From Fomes fomentarius (taxonomy: Eukaryota > Basidiomycota > Agaricomycetes > Polyporales > Polyporaceae), in NCBI GenBank assembly GCA_022606135.1, contig JABYQN010000004.1:1984001-2048000 (forward strand): 64,000 bases of DNA. Reading direction: 5' to 3'. Both the position numbers and the translations under genes were made by a program. This document shows positions 1 to 8,535 of this stretch, in pieces. The number at the start of each line of letters is the position of its first letter. Position 1 is the stretch's first letter. Under the pieces are notes generated by a model. That model was not told the origin of the DNA. It was given only the letters and a program-made list of their open reading frames with translations, and searched no databases.

Positions 1-359
1 TCCACGTTTAGCGGACCCGGAGCGTAGAATGAGATGCCTCCACGGGGGTCGTGGTTGAACGTGTACGAACCCTTGGGGTAGTGCGCCTTCATGGACTTCT
101 TCCCGTCGGGCGCAGTGACATAGTCGTGCGGTAGGGATGTGATCGCATGGTTCGGACGGAAGGTAGCGTCAGAGAGTGGACTGGGGTGGGGAGATCCATG
201 GTGCGTAGTCCAGGACTTGAGCTGTGGGGAGATGGGGAACAAGATGCCGGTGTTGTCGAATGCACTGAGGTTGGACGAGGGTACTACAAGAGGATACTGA
301 GGGTTCTGAGCCAGTGCGCTTGAGAATGCGAGGAAAGCAGCGACAATCGTGAAAGACAT
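1..359 (-). CDS. Secreted polysaccharide lyase 14-like protein, N-terminal part (cut by window edge)
   Basis: The minus strand opens at an ATG at 359 and stays open to base 1, giving about 119 residues of an N-terminus. It begins with a short signal peptide (MSFTIVAAFLAFSSALAQ), so the product should be secreted. Further on are KKSMKAHYPKGSY and then a DPRGGISFYAPGP segment, which I recognise from the polysaccharide lyase family 14-like domain of basidiomycete secreted proteins; family members are thought to cleave uronic-acid polymers by beta-elimination. No intron interrupts the visible part. The catalytic region lies off the window, so activity cannot be judged. The family call is from memory of the motif; another secreted beta-jelly-roll protein is possible. 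Confidence 0.6.
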   Translation of the reverse strand, partial: MSFTIVAAFLAFSSALAQNPQYPLVVPSSNLSAFDNTGILFPISPQLKSWTTHHGSPHPSPLSDATFRPNHAITSLPHDYVTAPDGKKSMKAHYPKGSYTFNHDPRGGISFYAPGPLNV

Positions 360-2309
360 GATGCTAGTAGAAGAGCACTGTTTAGTGTTTGAGTCCGTGG
401 GGTAGGATGTCCCATGCTGGTGTACATTCTAGGCTCATATACTCGACAACATACCGTTCGGTAGTAGTGCTGCCCGGAGGAACGAATTACCTGACATGGC
501 AGCCTCCAGTGCCTGTGCAATGTAACGGAGAATTCACCGAGACAAGCCTACGCGATTGGTGGCTGCTCGCCTGTGAGGGTGAGTACGGAGGTCGGAAGTT
601 AATGTGGCTGCAATCGAATAGCGCGGATGCGATGGCCATACTGGGACACATGGAGCAAACGAGGCGGACTGTTGCTATGTCGCCGTTATTGCATACTAGG
701 GACGGGAGCACATTACTGCGGGTATAACACACACAGCCCTCGCACACTCACTCGACGAGGGAGGATTGCAGATCCGGATCTCAAGATCACGGCGTGCGCG
801 GAAGGACCATCTTTGATCACCGGTTATAGTTACTCCGCGGGAGTACGTGTCCTTGAGGATGCTGCATGCGAGTGTGTGATGAGTTGGTAGAAAACAAGAA
901 GGAGGCAATAACTCACAGAGTCCGTGGCCGCAGAAAAGTGTAGGGTTTTTACTCTGTTCGTATAGGGAGGAACATACCCCGCACACGATTCTGCTGGTGG
1001 AGCAAGCTCGCTCAAATATATCATTTGCACTCAGCCCTTGGGACGTCGTTTCATAAGATTGCGTCGAGTATGAAAGTTCAACATTACCCTGCCGACGCGC
1101 TGTACTACAACGATCAGATGTACTCTTATTATGATGGTCGACTCGGAACGCGAATCATAATTAGTGCTTGAACTTTGCTATGTTTGACTCGCGGGTTGCT
1201 GACTGCGGTAACCTACTCCGCCGAATGAAGCCGGCAAATGTAGAGATCGAATGAAGGGATGGCAGATGTAGAGATCGAATGAGGTGTCAGATCAAGTGGA
1301 CAGAGTCGGTCAACACCGTGGGGAAAGCAAGTTGGCCCGGAGTCGAACGCCCAATAGCTATACCTGGTAATATCAATCTCGAACACTATTACATAATACG
1401 GAGATACTCTGAGGAGTCGCGAAACCCGGCGCTAAAGCCGGCAGGCAGGCTGAGGCCACCTTCGATGGTGCGTGGGGCAGAACTATGGTAAGATACAGAC
1501 TTGCCTGCGTGCATTATCAGCCTTCAGCTTCAGGAACCGAGGGATCAATGTGTTAACGCGACTCAGGTTAATCGCTCTTCAAGTTCGTCATCGTCTAGCA
1601 GGACACGCCAGCCTGGATAGCACTTACAGTTAGTCACTACAGACTCATTGTCACTCTGGGACAACACCGGTCAAGTGAGTTTTCAAAGCCGATCTTCCTG
1701 AGTCTGAGAACAAGCTTGGCCACCGGATACTTACCACTGGGCAGTGGCCGCGCTCCCCAGATCGCATCATCTAATCCTGCAGCTGAGATGTCTTCAGACC
1801 CTTTAAGGCTGAAGAAGAAGAAGGCTGCAGATCAACTGTCTCAGGCGTCAGCTTGAACATTGGCGTGCTTCGGGACCTATTACACCGTCAGCGGCGGCTC
1901 GCTCGTGTTGTCTATTCTTAGTGCATATCTAGGTCCTCTGACGAGGTAGCAGATGGTCATTCTTACACTCTATCTCAAGCCCGCAACGCTCGTTGTCCAT
2001 TTACTCCGCGCCCTTCGCCTTCGGAACTCCTTCTCGAGCTTCCTGATGCCGTTCCACTACCTCCGTCCTGTCCATGCCGGATATGCCGTCCGCTTGGCCC
2101 TCCCGAATCAGGCGCACCTCTCTCGCCCGTGTCACACTCTATCTGGCCGTTCACGATGCGTGTGTTGTGCCCCGCAATCGAGCTCAGGGCTACCCGGACA
2201 CACAAGGCCCGGCAGCAGGTCACGATGGCCATGATGATCTTCTGCCGGCTGGTGGTCGCATTACATTCCATCATGCTTCTCTATCGCGTCATGTTGCTCG
2301 CTCTCTTCG
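360..2309. other. Intergenic stretch without a supportable gene
   Basis: About 1.9 kb between the divergent lyase-like gene and the carboxypeptidase remnant. Only short open frames occur on both strands, with no recognisable domain. It contains a two-copy direct repeat near 1238-1282 and a short start-like peptide at 1788 that is quickly closed by a stop. The left end should hold the promoter of the lyase-like gene. Confidence 0.5.
1238..1282. repeat. Two-copy direct repeat, 28-base period
   Basis: The 17-base string ATGTAGAGATCGAATGA occurs at 1238-1254 and again at 1266-1282, preceded in both copies by a GGCA/GGCAG-like lead. A related partial copy (CGAATGAAGCCGG) lies just upstream. No coding context. 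Confidence 0.75.
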
Positions 2310-2316
2310 TATAAAA
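2310..2316 (+). promoter_or_regulatory. Probable TATA box of the carboxypeptidase gene
   Basis: TATAAAA lies about 105 bases before the ATG at 2421 in a stretch with no other open frame, a plausible core promoter for the downstream gene or pseudogene. Confidence 0.45.
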
Positions 2317-2420
2317 AGTCGCGAGTGCAACCCAACTCAGGCCGAACTCGACTATACACCTTGCTGAGCTGTCTTGGACGGTTTCTACACACTCAGAACC
2401 GCGGCGACGTGTCGGCCGCT

Positions 2421-3995
2421 ATGTTGTCTGTCTTTGCCCTCGTCCTTGCGGTCTCCTCTTTCGTGCCGGTCTTCGGTCAAGGCAACTCAGGCATTCCTAA
2501 CACATTCCCCCACTCATGGCCCGGCCAACCTAAGGGCAACTTCAGTACCGAATGGCAAAGCTGTGCGTATCCCTTCCATGTATAGTCATTCAGCTTGACT
2601 GCATGATGCGCGACGCGTCAACAACATTTCTATTCCCATACGCTGAGTGTCTTGCTATAGACTTCGAGGTTCCACAAAATCTGCCCGACATCACTGGGTC
2701 CCTGCCACGCAACTTCGCGGGCAACATACCCGTGAATCGCGCTGGGCACCCTAACGATACGCTCTTCTTCTGGGCGTTTGAGAAGGCTGGCCAAAATGGC
2801 TCCCTCACGGACCCCGACAACACCGACCCGTGGATGATCTGGCTTCAAGGAGGGTGAGAATCCACTTCCGAGTCGACAGTCAAGGTGGAAGTTGAGGTGA
2901 CAATCTCCTTTGTCATGCTTTCATCAGACCGGGGTCGTCGGGAATGATCGCCCTCACCACGGAAGTAAGATCTCTGCGCTTTTCCGCCATAACCATGATG
3001 CCAATCATACACCTTCGAACCTAGAACGGTCCTATTCATGTCCAAGCTGACGGTACATGGGTGCACAACAACTTTAGCTGGAATACCCTCGCAGATACTA
3101 TCTGGATCGACCAACCTGTCGGTGCGTATCCCATGTCCGCCATTCTGCGCAAGGCGTGGCAGAAACTAGTACTGATGTTGGCTGTCCCTTGGTGCTTCTT
3201 CACACGATTGCACAGGCACCGGCTTCGACAGCAGATTTAACGGGCTACGGTATGTACCTACCTTCTCCGCAGCCATGAATGACATGTAAGACCGCTCACT
3301 GCCCTCTTCTAATAGTACCTGACGAGGACCAAACGGGAGAGGACTTCGTACGTCGCGCCGACGCTTCGAACCCATGCTCTGCCTAACCAGGAATTGCATT
3401 TGCTGTCTCGTTCCCCCGGAATGTTGCGCGCGGAATAATGACAGGTCGGCTTCCTCTCGAACCTTGTGAGAGTGTTCCCGAGCCTAGCGACACGGCCCCT
3501 GTTCCTCACAGGGGAGAGCTACGCCGGGACATACATTGTGAGTCTGCATTTTGCATTCTCGAGTAAAGCCGGTCTGGCACCATTGTACATTCTTCCATTG
3601 ACTGGGTGTTCTATGCTAGCCGTACATCACGAAACATCTCTTCCAAACCCCGAACCCGCCTGTCAATCTGAGGAAAATTGCCATTGGGGACGGCTCCCTC
3701 GGGTCACAAGCCACTGTCGAGCACTTATCTGTCGTCAGTATCATGTATCTGTGCTCGTGATTGTGATTCCAAGCTACTCCTGACCCTTCCCTTTGCTGGG
3801 TAGGTCAATGTGATAGAGACGTACCCTGCCGGACGTTGTAAAGCTCCGGATCCGAGGTCTCATCAAGGCACATAGACTTGAGTACAGGCGGGGTTCAGTA
3901 TGAATTAACGTTTCAGCTCACTACATCATGGTCTCGTTGGACCATGACATGGTATTCAAAGATCTCCTTGCAGACGACCGAAGAGTCCATCCACC
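2421..3995 (+). pseudogene. Serine carboxypeptidase (S10 family), internally deleted
   Basis: Starts at ATG 2421 with a signal peptide (MLSVFALVLAVSSFVPVFGQ). Spliced exons read as an S10 carboxypeptidase: PRNFAGNIPVNRAGHPNDTL, IWLQGG joined to PGSSGM (oxyanion region), NNFSW, DTIWIDQPVG, GTGFSTADLTGY, and the nucleophile box LTGESYAGTYI near 3510-3540. These are followed by NLRKIAIGDGSLGS and VIETYPA near 3800-3830. The reading then breaks down. The roughly 150-200 residues that normally carry the catalytic Asp are missing, and only a His-box-like fragment (IMVSLDHDMVFKDLL, about 3925-3970) remains before stops. Family enzymes are about 480-520 residues and vacuolar or secreted. With Ser kept but the Asp region gone it is unlikely to be active. 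I infer a recent pseudogene because the 5' exons and splice sites are still clean. Confidence 0.72.
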
Positions 3996-4155
3996 ATAAC
4001 CAGGAAAGACTCGGAGTTGATGCATGATGACGGATCTGCTAGGTTTCAAAGCCTTTCCCAAGCTTGCTTCGATGTTGATAAGAAAGCAAGAAGAACGGGA
4101 CACACCCGACTCTGGGCAGGATGGCGGAGCACCTGGAGCCTGAGGCGACGAAAGA

Positions 4156-4220
4156 GACTCGGAGTTCTGGCGTCTGCAATTCGCATGCTACCTGCTATTC
4201 CACTGAGTAAAGTATGTCCA
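4156..4220. repeat. Dispersed repeat, copy A (partner at 34817-34890)
   Basis: Shares an alignable stretch with 34817-34890: GGAGTTCTGGCGTCTGCAAT against GGAGTGCTGGCATCTGCGAT, then CTACCTGCTATT against TTACCTGCTATT, then TATGTCCA in both, with a 9-base length difference. Both copies can be read as similar peptides (WRLQF...CYLLF and WHLRFDPFICYLLF), so this may be the 3' end of a decayed gene family. Confidence 0.55.
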
Positions 4221-4304
4221 TTGGCTAGCGATGTCTCTCTCGGTAGGACAGTATACTAGTACATATATCCGTTTCTTCTCCTTGTCCTTCAAGTTCACTC
4301 CCGC

Positions 4305-5977
4305 TCAGTCATCCGCAACGATCACAGCAGCCTTACCGAAGTTCTTCCCAGTGAGCACATCCACAAGCAGTTCTCCGCCATTCTCGATCCCGCGGACGAG
4401 GTACTCCTTGTACTTGATCTCGCCTCTCGAGATGCGGTCCACAAAGTCCGTGTGGAACTCCTCGACGTACTTGGCGCGGAGGCTCGTCATGATGAAGCCG
4501 TGGAGGTGCAGCTCGAATTTGACCACGTTCATTAGGTTCTTGATTGGGTAGGGGTCTGTGTTGTATCCCGAGATCATGCCGCATTCCTTCAAGAAGCGTC
4601 AGCCGCCGCAGGCAGTCAGCCCCGTTTCCAAGGTATAACTTACGAGGAGACGTGCGCCACGAGCAGCGTTATCCAAGACGGCTTCGAGGGTCTCTCCGCC
4701 GACGTTGTCCCAGTAGCTGTATGCATCAGAAATCGAGTGAGCCAGTCGTGTTAAACAGACGGCAGGGGAATCCACGCACATGTTGATCGGGCCTTCTTTC
4801 TCGAGGACTTGACGAGTGTTGGTTGTCTTGTAGTTGAAGGCGATGTCTGCGCCTAGGGATTGTACGAACGCGACCTTCTCGTCGGATCCTGCGGAAGCAA
4901 TCACTTTCAGGCCGTCGGCCTTGGCGAGCTGCACGACCGTACTGTCACGGTATCTGTAGTGAGAATGACTGTGCTGAGGGAGAATGTAAGGTCTGCTTAC
5001 GCCCCCACTGGGCCTGTGTGAAAATGTTCACTGTCTGATACATCTGGGAAGTCAAATTGGGAGTACGCACCAGCCGCAGTAGTGACGAACACAACGTCGT
5101 CCTATGTAGCTATTAGTATGTTGGTATTCGCACCGGTTTGTAGAGGCCATACTTTCTGAGGATTGGCATACTCCTTCCACGCGTAGTACGCGGTCTCACC
5201 TGCACCACAAGTCAGCCACAATGTCAAGTTCCACCGGAAAGCATCAATCTTTACGCACCGGGCATACCGGCGACCCCAACGTACACGGACCACGGCACGT
5301 TAGGCTTGGCCTCGATCTTCCGGAATGGCACCGGAGTGTTCTTCTGAACAGTGTATTGCACATACGCTGAATAGGGCGTCAGATCCACAAACAATGGAGT
5401 ATTCGTGCGAGGTAGAGCTACGTACGATAGAAACCGTATAGGTGGTCGCCCGCCTTCACTTTAGGGTCTTCGGAGCGCAGGACCACGCCGAGACCCCAGC
5501 CCTGAATGCTGTGAAATGTCAAAAGTTGGTGAGTATATCTCGTACGAGCGCATCGTGGTAGATCTTGCTTGGGCACACTGTGACTTACGGCTGGCCGATG
5601 GTGAACGGGGGCTGCTTTATCCGTTAGCATAGGAAATGATAGCTTGTGCAAGAGAACGTTGCCGTTCTCCAGCCTTTTGCCGGAAGTACGCACGATGTAA
5701 CTTTTATTATCAGGGGAGCTCATTCGCCCCCGCATGTACGGGTCGACGGAGAGGACGAGGACCTTGATGAGGAAGCCACCGTCGAGCGCAACAGCATCGA
5801 GATCAATCGTCTGAGAATCGTCATAGACTGTCGTCTTCCCGGGCACGGGGTACCCTAATATATCCCGACATCGGAGTGATCAGATGAGTGACCATGGATA
5901 ATGGTTATGAGTAGGCGCATATACTGACCAGTAGGGATCTCGTTGAAAAGCAATCGTGCGTTTTTGACTGGAGCCAT
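4305..5977 (-). CDS. NADP-dependent MDR oxidoreductase (prostaglandin reductase / 2-alkenal reductase-like)
   Basis: Start ATG at 5977 (MAPVKNARLLFNEIPTG), stop at 4305-4307. About eleven short introns, for example the GTCAGT...TTAG intron after the first exon. The spliced product is about 345 residues, the usual size. Ordered motifs: VLSVDPYMRGRM near residue 55, GWGLGVVLRSEDPKVKAGD, a substrate-domain to Rossmann-domain transition (DDVVFVTTAAG, then PVGA), IASAGSDEKVAFVQSLGADI, YWDNVGGETLEAVL, ECGMISGYN, LHGFIMTS, and KNFGKAAVIV at the C-terminus. This is the zinc-free medium-chain dehydrogenase/reductase group that reduces alpha,beta-unsaturated aldehydes and ketones with NADPH in the cytosol. 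No zinc ligands are seen, as expected. Precise substrate unknown; it may detoxify lipid- or lignin-derived enals. Confidence 0.85.
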
Positions 5978-6344
5978 CGCAGATGTACTATCGGTGTATG
6001 TATGAGAGTTTTGATCTGTTATTGGGAGACGGGGGTGAAGCAGAGCGGGCTGTATGCGACAACAGATTTTTATAACATGCGCGGGAGATGACAGAGAAAA
6101 TTCTTGCACGCCTTGTAACCGGTTAACCCACTGTACCCGGCCCGATTTGCTCGGAGGTCCAGCTAGGTCCAGTTGTCCTATTCGGGTGAACCTTCCACCA
6201 CTGCCGCCGGTCTTTCCAGTCACCGGTGTTACCGGTGTCGGCCCAGCGAGTCGAAGTGTCCGACGAGTAAGTCCGCGACAAACGGACACAAATGTCCAAC
6301 GACGAGCAGGAATAAAACAGGTAACAACGAAGCAGAAAGTGCAC

Positions 6345-7235
6345 AAATACTCACAGACACGAACGACAAGCCTTGGGCAGAAGAGGTAGCCGGTTTCAAC
6401 TACTTACGACCCGCCACCTGCACTAGCTGGGACCTGCCAACTATAAGAATAAGAATGCGTGACGCAAAAACGGAATAATCACATAAGAAACTTGGAGCCC
6501 AAACCGGAATGCGCGGGAGCCACCAAAGGGCGCGCGCGGGCGCGGCTACAGAAGCCGCAGAGCCCGACTGCGCCCACGGCTGCGATCTTCAATCCTTTGC
6601 TCAGGAGATTCCACAGGCACAAGAATGAACTCGTCCGGACCGTCGCCAGGGATCTTGGTCCATGCCGGGTGCAGGCGACTGCCGCGCAACCACTTGCGCT
6701 CTTCGATCTTGAGTCGGCGGCGAAGGATCCCACCACGGAGTTGGAGGAATGTGTCAGTAGGAAGCAGAGATGCATTCGAAGGAAACTCAGCTGCGCCGGC
6801 AAGGAAGTCGGAGAGGCAGACGAACGCAGGCGATGCCGGCAACAGTGGCGAACCCAGAGCCAGAGCGGGAGCGAAAGCGCTAGGAGGAGAGAGAGGCATG
6901 TCGCCAGCGACGTGGAGGACGATGTTACAGACAGCAGAAGACATGTCGAGCGTACAGATGATGCTGGTAAGTGCAGATGGTGGGAGTCACAGGTCAAGGT
7001 GTAGGGGCCTGGCAGGGGGTTGGACCCTTAAGAGTGGGTGGATGTCAGCGGGTTTGCATTCGAACTAGCCTGGTCCGACCGTCCTGGATTTCCGGGCCTT
7101 GTGGGAAACAACCGAGGCGGACATATCGACACAAGCACTGGCCTCCTGAGCATGAAGAAGTAGCTTCTCTCAATACGGACGCACAAGCGGTGGGGGCAAA
7201 AACGAGGAGAGTACGTGATTAGTACAGTATAAGTA
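6345..7235. repeat. Duplicated block, copy A (partner at 47750-48750)
   Basis: Same orientation as the second copy. Long near-identical tracts are visible, such as ACGAACGACAAGCCTTGGGC near 6360/47763, AATGAACTCGTCCGGACCGT near 6624/48131, and CTGGCCTCCTGAGCAT near 7139/48654. The similarity covers a minus-strand gene plus its upstream region, ending near GTGATTAGTAC. An internal segment (about 6430-6560 against 47840-48085) does not align and is shorter here. Confidence 0.85.
6546..6944 (-). pseudogene. Truncated copy of duplicated unknown gene
   Basis: Minus-strand frame of 132 residues starting MSSAVCNIVLHVAGDMPLSP. It matches the intact copy at 47897-48457 through LPASPAF.CLSD, AEFPSNASLLP.DTFLQ, SRLHPAWTKIPGDGPDEFIL and RIEDRSR. 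It then loses similarity and ends in RGRSRALRLL, lacking the C-terminal hydrophobic segments present in the other copy. I do not recognise the family. The truncation follows a replaced or deleted internal block, so I regard this copy as degenerate, although a short soluble product cannot be excluded. Confidence 0.5.
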
Positions 7236-7379
7236 CAGTATAACATGCACTGGTGTGGAACGAAACCCAGATCGGACTGAGGAGACTATAGATACGCCCG
7301 AACAGAAGACACCTGCGAGTCTGCGAGGCTGGGTCGGAGCGCCATGTCATGTGGCAGGAAACTGTCGTTGTTCTCCAGC

Positions 7380-7520
7380 GGTAATGCCAATTTGCCTGAC
7401 AAGCTGGATTGACGAACGGGTAGATCACAGCAGCCGTGATAGTTGCGGAAAGCTGGAGGTAGAGCAGCAACAAGAATTGTAATTTGGGAAGGGTTGTTTC
7501 GTTCACTTCGGCCACCCACT
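7380..7520 (-). pseudogene. Remnant of an MFS transporter N-terminus, frameshifted
   Basis: On the minus strand, ETTLPKLQFLLLLYLQLSAT followed by ITAAVIYPFVN matches the cytosolic lead and first transmembrane helix of the fungal MFS group that starts E.TPLPKLQ...LAEP(I/L)T..VIYPF(V/I)N. Immediately after VN the frame is lost. One base later the conserved continuation QLVRQIGITAGEQ is readable, so a single extra C (in AATCCAG) breaks the gene. Nothing further downstream is recognisable. There are no additional helices, so this is a fragment left beside the duplicated block. Confidence 0.6.
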
Positions 7521-7552
7521 GGCAGGGGCGCAGGTGGCATTGACTTTCTCAC

Positions 7553-8535
7553 AGTAATGGCTCTACAGCTGGTGAAGGACTTGGAGGCTCCGAGGAATCA
7601 TCGACGGCAATAGGAGATGTGAGAGTCTGTGAAGACAGACCTGCATTGCGCAACATAGTGCCAGAGAAATGGTTTTGCGCGAGTCCAAGACATTGTACCT
7701 GCAACATTCACAACTTGGCGGATCTGCAGAGCTTTTTGAAGATGAATGGGATGAGCATGATTCACATTAACCGCAGCTCAACACCTCGTGGTGTGATATC
7801 TCGGCCTAGCCATTCCGAGCCCGAGGCAACATTGACGCTGTAGCGTAAAATGTTCCATCGTTGTTGTTGAGCACCGAAGAGCAACGTTGCGCCTTTAACC
7901 AGCTTCTATCGTGCGTCTGGATTCGTGAAGTTAGTGCTCACGATCCGGTGTGCTTGCAAGTGCCGTAGGCTTGCATACTTCGAGCACTGTGTGCTTCGCG
8001 TAGGTATAAGGGGCGGACTTACGCCCGGAAGTGCCACCTCTCGAGGATTCGAATCTTAGGCTGCAGCTGTCAAGATTTCGTATCATATATAGAGTTCCCC
8101 AGGCCGTCCGTCATGGCTTCCGCTTCCATAAGAACAGGCTCCGGCTGGCAAGTGTTCGCTATCTCAGAGCTAGGATAAAGGGCCCGAGAGCATGCGTTGA
8201 TTGAGCACTGTAACAGCAAAGAACGTAGACCAGGCATAATAGCCAAACCACAGTTTGGCGCCCATACTAATCATCTACATCTAATCTCGGTTAGCACAAC
8301 ACTCAAAGTAATCATCTGCATCTGATTGGCTGGGAGAGCACGATCGAGACCGACGTCATTGCGCGTTTCGCGCTGAACTCGTATTGCTTCAAGGGTCGCA
8401 GAGACCGCCTCGCGCCGGGAACCCATGCCTGGGCTGCTCTCTCACAGGATCGCTCACTTGAGAATTGTCACCGCACGCAATCTTTACCATCGACCACCAT
8501 CTCCAATCCCTCTACGCCATCTCCACCGCCGCACG
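7553..8535. other. Intergenic, upstream of the Rieske-AIF gene
   Basis: No gene recognised in nearly 1 kb. It holds a perfect short hairpin at 8242-8259, an imperfect direct repeat TAATCATCT(A/G)CAT at 8268 and 8309, and an ATTGG (inverted CCAAT) near 8323, so it is probably promoter sequence. Confidence 0.4.
8242..8259. repeat. Perfect 7-bp inverted repeat with 4-base loop
   Basis: GCCAAAC, loop CACA, GTTTGGC. It lies about 280 bases before the ATG at 8536, so it could be a factor-binding palindrome. Confidence 0.6.

Noticed and set aside
1325..1400. Possible tRNA on the minus strand (GTTCGACTCC looks like a T-arm)
   Set aside because: The five-base T-stem does not pair and no matching acceptor strand is found upstream.
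1788..1856. Short peptide MSSDPLRLKKKKAADQLSQA with a good ATG
   Set aside because: Closed by a stop after 22 codons; possible continuation in other frames is too weak to call a gene or pseudogene.
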